64,000 bases of DNA from Craterostigma plantagineum (Eukaryota; Streptophyta; Magnoliopsida; Lamiales; Linderniaceae), in contig JAPQWV010000739.1 of assembly GCA_027422505.1 (NCBI GenBank), positions 186,001 to 250,000 on the forward strand. Reading direction: 5' to 3'. Every line of letters starts with the position of its first letter. Within the stretch, counting starts at the first letter, position 1. Of the stretch, positions 51,109 through 62,348 are shown piece by piece. The notes beneath the pieces were generated by a model. It did not search any database. It worked only from the letters and a program-made list of their open reading frames with translations, and had not been told where the DNA came from. The translations under genes were made by a program, and so were the position numbers.

Positions 51109-51173
51109 TTTATTAATTTATTAATTATTCATTAATTGTTAAAAATGTAAATATGTATATATTTACACCCTTA
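50887..51173. mobile_element. hAT-type MITE, GAGCTCG family, 287 bp
   Basis: Perfect 8-bp duplication ATGGTGCC at 50879-50886 and 51174-51181. Ends are TAGAGGTGAAAG and TTTACACCCTTA. The left half is an array of GAGCTCGAGCTC palindromes; the right part is AT-rich with a (TA)n run. Confidence 0.86.
51067..51103. repeat. (TA)n microsatellite
   Basis: About 18 TA units inside the GAGCTCG-type MITE. Confidence 0.95.
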
Positions 51174-51181
51174 ATGGTGCC

Positions 51182-52302
51182 CACAAAAGGGACGTGGAGG
51201 CAACGACAAAGCCAGAAAAGGGAGAAACAACACAACAATGGTGAAATTTGTTATGGTACTCACAATAGCTGCTCACTGTGAATGACCATCAAAGCAGACC
51301 TCCATATCATACAATGGTTGAGTTTAGTTGACTGGATAAGCCTAACTAGGGTAATGTATCACATCTATTACCGTTCAATATAAATAAAGTTCAATATAAA
51401 ACATCGGCTCGCGACGATTATCAAACGAACTCGGTACAAATCTGATGGGACGAGTTAAGATAATTAATCCAAACCGTTCACCTGCCAGGGTCTGAATTAC
51501 GTCAAAAAAAAATAGAAGGACTATTCAGTAACAATTATTGCCAGTAACAATACTTTAACATTCATTGTTATGAATAACAGAAAACGATCATGATAATTCA
51601 TACACACTTGCTAACATGGTCCTTATCTTTAAATTTACGAAATTGGTCCTTTAAACTAAATTTTTTTCTTAAGGTCCTGATATTTAATCATACGAATGAT
51701 AATTTTAATCAAGTTATTAATTACGAAAAGACTAAAATAGCCTTATTTCACCAAATTATAAAATCATGATTATTTCATGTGATATGGTAAAAACAAGACT
51801 GATTTATTCTTTATTTCATACGAATAACGATCAAGTTGATATGTATATTTTCTATTTTTCTGTACTATTGTTAAAATTATAAAAGTAACATTTATCTTCA
51901 ATAATAGTTTACAAAAATAATTATTGTCATGAATAGACAAAATGTTTGTTATAATAGGAACTAAACAAGATAATAATAAAATATGTCATTAATATGACAA
52001 AGTGAACATGTAACTTGTATGAAGATGAAGATTTCTTGAGATTAAATTGTGCGAGATATTCTTTTGGGGCCCGTTTAGTTTATTGGATTATCCCAAGATA
52101 AAGTCCATTTTATATGAAACAATATTGTTCAGTTTTAAAATGTCCCATTTGCATAAAGCCAGAGATATAATGTCGGCTCGCTACTATAAACTAATAAATC
52201 CAGTATAATTCATCTGATGGGCTTTGGTGAGATAAATTATCCAACCCACCATACTAATTGAGAAAAGACCAAAATACCCTGATTACTAAACCTAGCTAAG
52301 CC
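51182..52302. other. intergenic, no gene recognised
   Basis: AT-rich DNA with short repeats such as TCATCTGATGGG near 51440 and 52215; no open gene or bounded element could be supported. Confidence 0.55.
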
Positions 52303-52314
52303 TTCTCTGCGTTT

Positions 52315-52497
52315 TTTTTTTCAAACGGAAGTTTCATTAGAACAATCAGATTTATAGGAGCTAAAGAGCTCAAATGCACCCTCTGAAAACATTCGATCGT
52401 TGAGAGGTAATAAAGCTCTCAACCAGTGAGTAACAAAAAACAATCAAAAGAAAAAAGAACAAGACAAACAAACCCAAAAGAAAACAAGATGCAAACA
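52315..52497 (-). mobile_element. 5'-truncated LINE-like retroposon
   Basis: On the minus strand it ends ATGAAACTTCCGTTTGA plus a poly(A) run. TTCTCTGCGTTT flanks it at 52303-52314 and 52498-52509, a 12-bp target duplication. It has no coding capacity. Confidence 0.72.
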
Positions 52498-52830
52498 TTC
52501 TCTGCGTTTCATCTGCACAATTTGTACACTGCATTGTTTTTCGATTCAGAGCTTGTTTACCATACCAGGTAATTTTCCTTTTTCATTACTCTCATGTTTT
52601 TCGTTGCCTACTCCCATGATTTGTACAGTAACCGGTTTGCATAGTCCGGCGTAAGTTTACATATTTCGAACGCAAAATGGAAAATCTCTTTGGCTGCATT
52701 TCGACTTTGATTCATGTGGTTAAGATGTTTGTGGTTGTTGTTGACATTGACATGTTAATTTCTTGATTTTGAAATTTCGAATTATACTACATTGACATTT
52801 TCTAGATTCTTAATTTTCTTTAAGTTGTTA

Positions 52831-52832
<2 letters not shown>

Positions 52833-52883
<51 letters not shown>
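52833..52883. repeat. (TA)n microsatellite
   Basis: About 25 uninterrupted TA units. Confidence 0.95.
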
Positions 52884-52885
<2 letters not shown>

Positions 52886-53589
52886 CTTTGATTATCGGTT
52901 GGGCATTAAACCTTGGTGGATTGCTTGTTTGAACTTGGTTCAAGCTTCGTCGTTATCTGTTGGTGAATATATGTTGGGTTCTTATCTGTTTTGGATGGGC
53001 AGGTGTTCATCATGGATCGCAAAGCTCCCTGGATTCTTTCCCCTATGACATTATAACCTTACCAGAACGTGGAAAAACTCTCTGAACTGACTCAAAATAA
53101 GGACAATAGATGGACTTCTCAGTTGATCGAATCATTGTTTCTCGTTGAAGTGGTTAAGTACATTGGAGAGATAACTCTGGATTTCATTTGATTGAGTTTA
53201 AATGAATTGGGATGTTTTTGATGTATTTGTGCATTAGGGCTTATGTTTCAAGTCAATGCATATACAAGTTTTTCTCTTCTTTATGAGTAAGCAATAGATG
53301 GCTGTATGGAACTTTGGTATCAATGAAGTCATGGTGATCATGTGGAGAAAGGTTTTTGGCATTTGATAGCTTTGCATGCGATGAATTTGTTGCTGTCAAT
53401 ACCCCTTCCACTTTTGTTCTTCAATTTGGTTAGGGGTGAGCAATCGGGGTCGGGTTTCGGGTACCCGACCCGACACGATTGGGTTTTACTCGATCGGGGG
53501 TGAAAAGTCGAGTTTCATCGGTGGTAATATGCTACCCGAAAAACCCGATCGGGTACCGACCCGATCATATGTTAGTTAAAAAAACATTC

Positions 53590-54680
53590 TATGTCTGAAC
53601 AAGGGAGACCCCGTCGTCGTCGTCGAGTCTGATAAGGCCAGTGTTTTAAATAGAGTTTCGTAGCGCGTTTCGTAGCGCGCTATAGTGTAATTACAGAGAA
53701 AACGCATTGAAGCGTAAAAAAAATAGCGTTTTGTCCTGAATAGCGTAAGTATTTTGAGTAAAAGCGCAAACAGCGCAAGTAATAGCGCGTTAAAGTACTC
53801 ATATAGCGTATTACATCATTTTTTTTACTTTTTACGACCTGGGCTATCACCACCACACACAATCGACTATGAACTTACACCATACTCTCATATGGTGAGA
53901 CTAATTCTCAGAAGCAAGTAATGTGTTTCTCAAATTCATTCACCACGATAGACATAATAATTGAACATGTGACTATGTTGGGTTCAAATAAAATTGAATG
54001 ACACCGATTATTTTGAGATTATATCTATGGTTTTATGTTATGAGTTGTTTGTGATAATTAATATCTAAATGTTATTTTTTTATGATTAATGTTTATTTTG
54101 AATGATTGAAATTGACAGGTTGCCAATATGTAATATATATTTTTATATTAAAAGTAGTCTGCTCGAAAAGCCCATGCGATACGCTAAGCTTTTTACGCTG
54201 CGCAACATCGATACTAAAACGCGATGTATCACGCATACGCTTTTTAAAACATTGGATAAGGCTGATATGGACGTCGAGACTTCAACAGCGGAATCCTCGC
54301 TGCGATTGTCGTCGGAGACAGGGAAACGGTGCTTGTTGTTGCGGCGATTGTGTTCGCTGCAGAGACGGAGGAGGAAGTGGCCGAGTCTAAGGTGAGGGCC
54401 CAGCAGGCGTCGTCCCGTCAGCACCACCACCGCAAACGGAGGAACCGTCGATTGAGCCTCCTCCTGCTGTTAAAGGTGCATTTTCTGTTCCATTTCTACC
54501 ATTTTATATTATTACGTACAATGATTTGGAAATTTGGATCGTGGAGGATATCAATCTTAATTATTAGTGGATGTTTGATTCGATTTTAACTGTTACTCTC
54601 TAGGACGAGCTTAAGGTGTTCGATGAAATAACTAAAGAACATAAAATTGAAGCGATTTGTTTGTCTCCAGAGCGTAAAAA
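53590..54680 (+). pseudogene. captured gene fragment inside the hAT element, identity unknown
   Basis: Outside the nested MITE the DNA reads as GC-rich exon-like sequence with an apparent intron: a piece with KADMDVETSTAESSL before and around 54262-54300, a Pro-rich piece GVVPSAPPPQTEEPSIEPPP (about 54400-54470) ending at a GT donor AAAG/GTGCAT, an AT-rich stretch, then after CTCTCTAG the piece DELKVFDEITKEHKIEAICL (from 54604). The exon pieces do not share one clean frame. I do not recognise the parent gene. Confidence 0.5.
53639..54254. mobile_element. hAT MITE nested in the Pack-type element, TAGCGCG family, 616 bp
   Basis: Perfect 8-bp duplication GATAAGGC at 53631-53638 and 54255-54262. 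Ends CAGTGTTTTAAATAG and CTTTTTAAAACATTG are inverted repeats. The left 180 bp contain TAGCGCG/AAGCGC motifs, the right end GCGATGTATCACGC. Its terminus matches the transposase-bearing relic at 19654. Confidence 0.9.
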
Positions 54681-54865
54681 AAAGGGGGAAAAAAGGAAAA
54701 AAAACCCAACCCGACCCGACCCGCGGGTACCCGACGGGTTTCGGGTACCCGAACTTCGATTGGGTCGGGATCGGGTTTGAAAATCAATACTCGATTGTGT
54801 CGGGTACCCGACCCGAAAAATCCGATACCTGAAATACCTGACCCGATCCCACCCCTAAATTTGGT

Positions 54866-55710
54866 AGTGAAGTTATTATTATTCTTTTTTTTTTGGTAAG
54901 GATGAATACATTACCACCCCACAACTTAAACTGCCTAAGGAAATCTATATCAGAGCCACATTGCAAAGACGCTCAATGAATAGCTTGTCTCTACCCGATT
55001 CAGTTGACTTACATAAGAATGGGATCCTCCATCGAATATCTCTATAGGCCGCTCGTGCCACAATGCCAGGTTGAACATTAACGCACACCCGTCCGCATGA
55101 GTCCTATTTCTCTCTTTGAAGTTAATTTTACTTGCTTTGGATTGGGCTTTTTCTCTTCCATAAATTAATATGGTGTGTCTGAGGTTATTCAATCCTTGTA
55201 CTTGACGCTTTTTGGAATGAGGAAAATGACTTGTCAATGGAAAAAAAATCGGATTTTTTGATTTCTAGAAGAGTTAGAATGGTAATTTGACCAGGATGAC
55301 TTTAGATAAACATTATTCAATCTTGGAAGGTAAACAAGATAAAAATTCCAATACAAGACAATGTTAGGTGGTAAGTTTGTAGTTCCTTTTCCTACGGCGG
55401 GCCCGACTGACAACCAAACGCACCCTACATAAATAGAAGTCATATCTGAAATCTCCTAACTAATATACAACAACGCCGGAGGGTCACAAGATAATCCTAA
55501 TACAAAAACACAACGTAAATGAAAACGCTGTGAGAAAACCACATAATAACATATGGGACGATCATCACAAAAAGGTTCAGATCAGCCCCAGCCATAGATA
55601 GAAACTACAAATGTCAGGACAATTCTTCCATGGCTATACAAAAAAAGAGTGCTGTAATAATAAACTGTTAGCAAAGCCAAGAAAAGAAACTCAATTAACG
55701 CCGTAAAACC
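54866..55710. other. intergenic, possible retroposon remnant
   Basis: A T-run at about 54883 followed by GGTAAGGATGAATACATTAC could be the tail of a minus-strand retroposon, without a clear duplication. The part after about 55450 is probably the 3' untranslated region of the NAC gene. Confidence 0.4.
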
Positions 55711-58075
55711 CTACGCCGAAAGAGCAACGAGCAGCACCACGAAAATCAAGGCCAAGACCACCGCCCTGAAAAAACCGACGCCATATTTACCCTTCGTCTT
55801 CTTCCCCGAGCCCAACAACAAAGAACTCGCTTTATCTTGACTCACTTCCTCAAAAGCAGTCGTTTCTTTGTCCTCCTAACGTAATAACGACGAAGGCCAT
55901 CAGTCGAAAATCAGACGCTACTTACATAGCTGTAAGACCCAAAAAACGGTTTAAGACATTCTCACCCGTCGAAGGCTTCCTTTGCACTCGACTGGCCCAA
56001 GACTGTACTTCACCTCAAGGCGCATTCTCCTCGGGGCAGTACCTTGAGTAATAACTGCGCTCGGCTGGCTTAAGCTCTGATGTGTCCTGAGAGTAATCCC
56101 CGTCGGGTTAGGGCTAAAGGTGTATGAATCGCCGCCCATGTAAGAAGAAGCGAGAGGAGGCTCTTGCTTGATAGTTTGGTAGCTTTCCAGCGCTATGAAG
56201 CCCTGCATGGGAGGAGAAAAATGGGAATCGTAATACGTCGGGCGTTTGAAGAGAACACGAATTGCTTGGCTAAGCACAGTTCATTACCTCGGCCTCTGAT
56301 TCGCTATTTGAGGTGCTTCCCATCTCCATCTTCAGCCCTTTGTTAGTGAAGTTCGAATCGTCGAAGTGCGGTGGAGAGTAGCAGCAGCCACCAAACATGG
56401 ACTCGGTGGGGTCTACGAGGACTGAATTCAAGAATTCGTTGATGTCAGCGATGTTCGATCCACTGTTTTGCTGGGAATTGCTGACGTCGCTGGAAAACGT
56501 ATCGTATAAATTTGAATTAACAAGCTCTGATTGTAATGGGGAAACGGTTGTCCACTCAGAGTCTTCGATGCAGGCTTCGAATTCTCCCAGCATCTTCTCC
56601 AGGTCTAAAGTGGGCTGAACGGAACAAAAAGGGGAAAGTATCAGACAAAGAAAAAGCGAGCCAAAAAAGAGAAGTTGATCGGCGTTTTTTTTCTTGGCTC
56701 ACATGGATCGATTTCTGGCCGAACACATTGTTGTCAGCGATCTCTCTGCTCCAATCGATAGGCATGGGGGCGAAGACCAAAGCTGTGTTTGAATTCATAG
56801 TTGGAGAGCTTTCGTTTTCGACGCATGAAGCTTGCTGCACGTCCAAGACAGAAGAAATCTCTACTGCAGGCGTCTGAAATTCGGGCTCATCTTCTTCAGT
56901 GGAAGACTTGGCTATCGTTAGAGGAGAAACATCGTCCATCCCTTCCTTGACATTCGAAGCATCGAGGACATCATCTTCTTTTAGCTCTGCTTTCTTGAAA
57001 AGACGGCAGAGGACAAAAGGGCCCTGGTAATCAGACAAAACCATTCATAACCAAACATAAGATGTAAGAAAATGCGCAACAGTCAATATTACAAATCAAG
57101 AATCCAAATCTCTACTCTACCCTATGATCTCGGCGTATGAATGCTATTAAAATCAGAGAAACCATCCCATCATCGAACATAGGATGTCGTAAGAAAATGA
57201 CCAACAGTCATACAAAATCAAGAACCCAAGTCTTACACTATGATCTCTGGTATGAACGCTAACTAAAATCAGAGAAACCATCCAATAATCAAACGTAAGA
57301 TGTAAGAAGGTGCCCAACGTCATATCGCAAATGAAGTATTCAAGCCTCTAACACTATGATCATCGATTCGAACCTGGCCGGGATGTGTTCCATCGAGGGA
57401 CTTATCGGTGGCTCGATACTCGTGGATGACCCAATTCGTTCGCTTGCCATCTGGCGCCCGGCCCGTGTAGAAAACGAGGGTCTTCTTCATCCCAATCTTC
57501 GCCCCTTTTCGAGAAGTTATATTCCTATCTTTGCCAGTCGCTTTCCAATATCCTTTCTCGGTTGCTCGATTCAGCCTCTGACCGCTCTGATATTTACGAT
57601 CCTTAGCGCAGAAGAAGAACCACTCATTGTCCGAAGATTTAACCACCGATTTCTCTGCAAAATCGAAGTTGGAAGAAAATTACACACATGAATTAGGGTT
57701 CTTCAGTCGTCAGTCAACCTACGAGCTCAAAATCAACATATATCGAAACCCAAAATCACAAATCCATCGGGCGATGACAGAATAACGATGATCGCATGAA
57801 CAAAATATCAGGAAATCACAACAGCAGCTGTGTAATAGCAAATAAAAGGTAAATAATCGCATGGGTAAGCTCAATCGAGGTAAAAGATTATATGTGTATA
57901 TACCAGGCAAATCCCAGGGCTCGCATTTACAGACGTCGACCTCACGAATAGCACTGACTTCTTTGTGACGGCCGTTGATCTTAAGCCGCAAATAGTGATC
58001 GATCAGTTCCTCGTCCGTCGGTCGGAATCTATAGCCAACGGGCAAAGCATTCATCGGAAGCACGGCCATCACCAT
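55711..58075 (-). CDS. membrane-tethered NAC transcription factor (NTL type), 500 aa, six exons
   Basis: Exons (minus order) 57904-58075, 57374-57654, 56703-57023, 56288-56614, 55966-56202, 55711-55875 sum to 1503 nt in one frame. The NAC domain covers about residues 8-165: [82 protein letters not shown]. The middle is acidic and Ser-rich, fitting an activation region. The C-terminus has a basic patch (GKKTKGKYG) and one hydrophobic helix ([20 protein letters not shown]) ending the protein. In NTL factors the anchor holds the protein at a membrane until proteolysis or stress releases it; that mode is inferred here. The start ATG could also be two codons later. Confidence 0.95.
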
Positions 58076-58576
58076 AAAGGGTTGTTCTTCACAGACGATA
58101 AACAAAAAAAAAATGACGTGAAAAGTGAACAGTGATCTTCTATCGGTGAGTATATATGTAGAAGAAAAAAACACGGAAAGATATAGGTTGGGATGAATAT
58201 TGTAAGAAATTCAGTGAGGCTGTGGATGTTTGATTTATTGATGACGACGATGGAGAAGTGAGACGAAGTTTCTGAGAAAGCAGTGTTTTTGCTACTGAGG
58301 AGCCGCGTCAAGATTATCAGTGTGCAAACCGTGTGGTATGAAATGCCTGGTTTGCCCACAGAGAAAGAGGAAACCTTTTTTGTCACTTAACTCCTTCAGT
58401 AAGGTTATTTAGTAATTTGCTCTACCTTAACGAGGAAGTTAGAAGGAGCAAGTCACCTAGCGAATAAGAACACGACACGTGATAACAGTGTCGTAGTCGT
58501 TCGTTGGGGCCCAGAAAATTAAGTACTGCATGATTATTTTGTTACATATGCAATTAGGAGCTACTACAATTTCATA
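58076..58576. promoter_or_regulatory. NAC gene 5' region
   Basis: Contains the likely 5' untranslated region and promoter; TCTCACTTCTCC-like pyrimidine stretches lie on the minus strand. No separate gene is seen. Confidence 0.45.
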
Positions 58577-58584
58577 CCTCGTTT

Positions 58585-58997
58585 TAGAGGTGGGCTCCAA
58601 CGTGCAGGCCAACAGGCCGAGCAGACGGCCCCAAAGCGATGCGCGGGCCATGCCGGCCCGAGCTCATTTAGTATGGGCTGTGTCGTGCCGGACTAAAAAT
58701 CAAAAGCTTTGCTTTGCAGCACGCGGGCCTTGCGTGCCTTGCGGGACCGGGCTCGGGCCAGTCGCGGGCTTCATACGGATCGGGTGACAATGGGTATAAT
58801 TTAAATAGAATTAGGAAAATAAATATGAATAAGTTATAAATGTAGGGTTTTAAGATGCAAATAAATGCAGGGGCCCGCGGGCCGTCCTTGTGGGTCGGGC
58901 TGCGGGCCAAAGAAAGGGCCACACATGCAGGGGGCATGCCTGTTACAGGCCGCGCCGGGCCAGCCCATCGGCGCTAGCTCGGCCCATGCCACCTCTA
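58585..58997. mobile_element. hAT-type MITE, GGCCCG family, 413 bp
   Basis: Flanks CCTCGTTT (58577-58584) and CCTTGTTT (58998-59005) differ by one base. Ends TAGAGGTGGGC and GCCCATGCCACCTCTA are inverted repeats. Both sides are GGCCCG/CGGGCC arrays around a short AT-rich centre. Confidence 0.84.
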
Positions 58998-59010
58998 CCT
59001 TGTTTGGTAT

Positions 59011-59969
59011 CGAGAGAATAACAAGAGTAGTGTTATTTTCAAAATACAATTACAAAACTAGTTAACTTTTAATAATGTTACAAAACTAATTAACTTTCTA
59101 ATTCAAACTATCATTAATGTTATTTTTAACCACAATCTTTTTAAAATTGTAAACTTCTACCGTCAGTATTGCAAATTACTAACATAATTATTAATAAGTA
59201 AAATTTAACCACAATCTATTTTAGCCACTTAAGTTATCTGTAAAAGAATATCGAAGTCACTTCTACAATAACTGCATTTCCAAATCCGAAGCCAGTCGAA
59301 ATATCATCACCTCCAAAAGTAGAGAATAGTTTTGTTATATTGAACATCGCCACAAATGGCTCGTCGTTTCGTGGATCGGGACTTTGTTAAGGAGAAAACT
59401 AATTCTGATCCATATGCATTTTGCATAATCTGCAAATGTTTCTACGCGTTCGAACTTTATATTAAACTAAAATATGTATTTTTTTAACAAATCTACTCAA
59501 GAATATGAGTGACGTCGTGATTGAATTTACTTGTATAAAATGCTATCTAAAAAGATTACGGTATAGTATGCTAAGCCACCAACGGTGGACTATCCTATCC
59601 ATTCATTGAAACTTGCGAAAGAGTTGCTCCAAGCCAGTCAGCCAACGCTTACACAAAGGTCCACGTTTTTCCGCAATTATTTATGAGATGAGACATCATG
59701 ATTAATACACCAAGCAAATCAATTCATCAGTAAAAAATAGAAGTTGCGAGTAATTTCACTCTTATGGTTAAAATTTTCATTATTAAAGATTATGTTAGTA
59801 ATTTGCAATAATGATTGGAGAAAGTTTACAGTTTTAAAAAGATTTGTGGTTAAAAATAATAATAATGATAGTTTAAACTAAAAAGTTATCTAGTTTTGTA
59901 ACATTATTAAAAAGTTAACTAGTTTTGTAATTGTAGTATGGAAATAACACTATTCTTGTCATTCTCTCG
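59011..59969. mobile_element. long-TIR element, 959 bp
   Basis: About 210 bp at the left are repeated in inverted form at the right, from CGAGAGAATAACAAGAGTAG inward through AAACTAGTTAACTTTTAAT. Flanks TTTGGTAT (59003-59010) and TTTGCTAT (59970-59977) differ by one base. No coding sequence. Long TIRs suggest a MULE or foldback element; the 8-bp duplication would also allow hAT. Confidence 0.8.
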
Positions 59970-60004
59970 TTTGCTATCTAAGAATCAGTCCTAACTCCTA
60001 AGTT

Positions 60005-60181
60005 TTTTTTTTTTGGATACCCGACCGGTTCCGGTTGCCCCGACTAATCGGTTCGCCCCGCGTCGCGTACCTGGTAACGGCAGGTGAGGCTCCCAAAGGG
60101 GGGTGCTGCATACACAAGGATTCGAACCAGACCTTGCTTAAGCGATACCAAGACGCTTACCACTTGGACCAACCCCCCTCG
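60005..60181 (-). mobile_element. tRNA-derived SINE, 177 bp
   Basis: A perfect 17-bp duplication GTCCTAACTCCTAAGTT flanks it (59988-60004, 60182-60198). On the minus strand the head has a pol III box A (TGGTCCAAGTGG, 60160-60171) and box B (GGTTCGAATCC, 60118-60128), and the end is a short poly(A). It resembles plant SINEs with tRNA heads. Confidence 0.9.
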
Positions 60182-60198
60182 GTCCTAACTCCTAAGTT

Positions 60199-61051
60199 AA
60201 TTCTTGTATCTATGAGAATGCATTCTACTAACTACTACGAGTAGCTAATTTTTCTATTATTATTTTATTCCACCTAATTTTTTCCTTTAAAAACTAGTCC
60301 ATTTCCAATATGATTGGGTCATTCATCATAAATAGTCTGTTTCGGCCAACTTTTATCACAATCAACCACCTTTCTTAACGTGATAATGACACGTCATAAG
60401 TTTCAATCTACCTAACAAAAGTGTGCTCAACATTTCTCCTCTGTCACGTGCAAAAACTAATATAAAAAATCTTTTCCAGCCATTTTAATCCCTCTCAACC
60501 ATCGATGCTGGCGTGGCAATACCATGACATAATTTGCCACTCCATTTAACAGCAAAACAAACGCATATCACCCCTCTACATCAATCCTATCTCACATGCA
60601 TGAGACCTACGTCCGAAAGAATTGCCTATGAAAAATAACCTAGACATTTTGGAGAAAAATAGAGGAGTAAAAATGATATACAGTATAGTGAAGGGTTAAA
60701 TGATTAGTTTTGTGGGCAATGGCCTCCATGATATTAATATTACATTAGCTTACTTCATTATTGCATGAATCTCTATCTACGCCTTTATAGTTGTGTACTT
60801 TGACTCATCTTTCAGATTATTTTACAATATCCTCCCAAGTAAAAGGAAGGGACAACGTAAAGAAGTAATTCCTAGACATTTCAGATTTTTTATTACAGAG
60901 ATATTACATCAAAATTCCCTATTCAAAGGGGAAATAGAAAAATATAGGAAGACAAACCACTTTAGTAGCCGTCGATATCCATTGAAAGATCAATACGAGG
61001 AAAGAGACCTTTTCCTTTTTATCCATTTTTTTCACACATAAATTATCCATT
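60199..61051. other. intergenic, 3' side of the LSU-like gene
   Basis: No recognised gene or bounded element. The last few hundred bases may be the 3' untranslated region of the minus-strand gene. Confidence 0.5.
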
Positions 61052-61369
61052 CTAACTAACGAGCTTGTTTTGTACGGACATCTTTCCGATCAACTCTTGA
61101 ACCCTGGCTCGGAACTCCCGAGCCTGAGCCACGGAGTCTGCCTCGAGCTCGCCGAGCTGAAAGCATAGCTTCTCCTCAGCCTCCTCCGCCGCCGTCATAC
61201 GCGCCACCGCTCGCCTCAGCTCCTCCCTCACCCTCTCCTCACTTTCCAAACTCGTCTTCAGCTGCCTCTCCAACTCTTCGTTCCTCCGCCGCAGCCACGC
61301 CGCCGACGGCGCATCTTTTCCGGCCGCCTCCTCCGCCGCCGTGGGTGGAATCGCTATGCTCGGAGCCAT
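61052..61369 (-). CDS. RESPONSE TO LOW SULFUR (LSU)-like small coiled-coil protein, 105 aa
   Basis: Single exon with ATG at 61369. After a short Ala/Pro leader (MAPSIAIPPTAAEEAAG) the protein is one long coiled coil: RRRNEELERQLKTSLESEER, then AEEAEEKLCFQLGELEADSV and QAREFRARVQELIGKMS. The AEEAEExLCxQLxELEAxS core and the length fit the plant LSU family, whose members respond to sulfur shortage and other stresses and bind partner proteins. No membrane segment or signal. Confidence 0.78.
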   Translation of the reverse strand: MAPSIAIPPTAAEEAAGKDAPSAAWLRRRNEELERQLKTSLESEERVREELRRAVARMTAAEEAEEKLCFQLGELEADSVAQAREFRARVQELIGKMSVQNKLVS

Positions 61370-61438
61370 TTTCTTTTTATTATTTTTGTTGAAGTGTGAA
61401 TGAAGAATGTACGAGGTAGCTTTACTTGGGTTGGGAGT

Positions 61439-61447
61439 TAATTTATA
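61439..61447 (-). promoter_or_regulatory. TATA box of the LSU-like gene
   Basis: On the minus strand GCTATAAATTAACTCC lies about 70 bp before the start codon. Confidence 0.65.
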
Positions 61448-61605
61448 GCATTATAGGATGCGTCTAGGTTCAATGTATCTGGGGATGGGTTCTTGTGACT
61501 TGTGAGTGGTTATAATTCAGAAACTTTTGGGAATAGGGACAGAGAAGACGATGATCCTCACCTCGTCCACTCGTCTTTAATTTTATTACATACATGCATG
61601 AAGGT

Positions 61606-61841
61606 ACATCTACACATAAATACCCAATTGAATAAAATTTTTATACATGGTTACTCATGTCATAAAATTTCACAGATATGTATTCGATTTAATTTTACCA
61701 GTTTCTATAGTCATGCTGTATCTTCATGTATGTATATCGCGTACCATAGCACGTTGATATAGGGTATCTAAATGTAGCATATGTCGTACCTACGGCATAC
61801 CTATGTGTTTCGTAGGGCGTACCTAAATGTAGCATACGTCG
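61606..61841 (+). mobile_element. partial copy of the GGTAC MULE-like family
   Basis: CTACACATAAATACCCAATTGAATAAAATTT matches the left end of the element at 26110, in two pieces of it. CGTACC motifs follow (GTCGTACCTACGGC, GGGCGTACCTAAATGTAGC). Its right side is cut by the copia LTR. Confidence 0.62.
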
Positions 61842-62259
61842 TGTTAAAATATTAAAATATTTAATATTTTCCTTAATTAGAATGATGTTGTCTTTTGCAA
61901 AGTTAAGGTAGACCATGCTTTAAATTGTGTTTGGTTAGTAAAGCATGGTCCAAGTTGAATGTTTTGGTATGTCTTTATCACCATTCCATGTTGTGTGTTA
62001 GAATAGCCAAAGCATGGCTTAGGTTGAACCTTTTGTCCTTTAGGTTATCAATGTAGTCTTTATAAGTATGTAATGTGTGATGTATTTTCTATGTATGTAT
62101 GAATATATGAATGATGTTAAGGTCCAAAAGAGTAAAGCCAACGCGAGCCTCTATGTTCTCTTTTTCTTCAAACTCACAAACTCACATACAAGTAGAAACC
62201 ACCAATCATATTCCTCTCTTTTGTGCAAAGCTTCAACCTATGTTCATCAAAGTCTAACA
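61842..62259 (+). repeat. 5' LTR of the right-hand copia, 418 bp
   Basis: Starts TGTTAAAATATT and ends AAGTCTAACA with the inverted pair TGTTA/TAACA, directly followed by the primer site. Confidence 0.87.
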
Positions 62260-62271
62260 TGGTATCAGAGC
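62260..62271 (+). other. primer binding site of the right-hand copia
   Basis: TGGTATCAGAGC abuts the LTR end, complementary to initiator tRNA-Met. Confidence 0.92.
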
Positions 62272-62348
62272 TATATTCTTGAGGGACTTGTGAGTTAAAA
62301 AAAAACACACACACACATACACACACCTCGTAGAAGAAAGCGACGAAT

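Larger units (their letters stand above)
53431..54857 (+). mobile_element. hAT-type element carrying gene-fragment DNA (Pack-type), GGGTACCCG family, 1427 bp
   Basis: Perfect 8-bp duplication AATTTGGT at 53423-53430 and 54858-54865. Ends TAGGGGTGAGCAATC and CCGATCCCACCCCTA are inverted repeats. About 150 bp at each end are GGGTACCCGACCCG arrays. Between them lies non-repetitive DNA that looks like host gene sequence, interrupted by a complete second MITE (53639-54254). No transposase. Confidence 0.85.

Noticed and set aside
54102..54589. Open frames of 86-97 codons crossing the right edge of the nested MITE
   Set aside because: They run across the MITE boundary into captured DNA, so they cannot be one gene; only the exon-like pieces outside the MITE are kept.
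60005..60181. tRNA gene on minus strand
   Set aside because: Boxes A and B are present, but there is no full cloverleaf; a poly(A) end and 17-bp duplication show a SINE.
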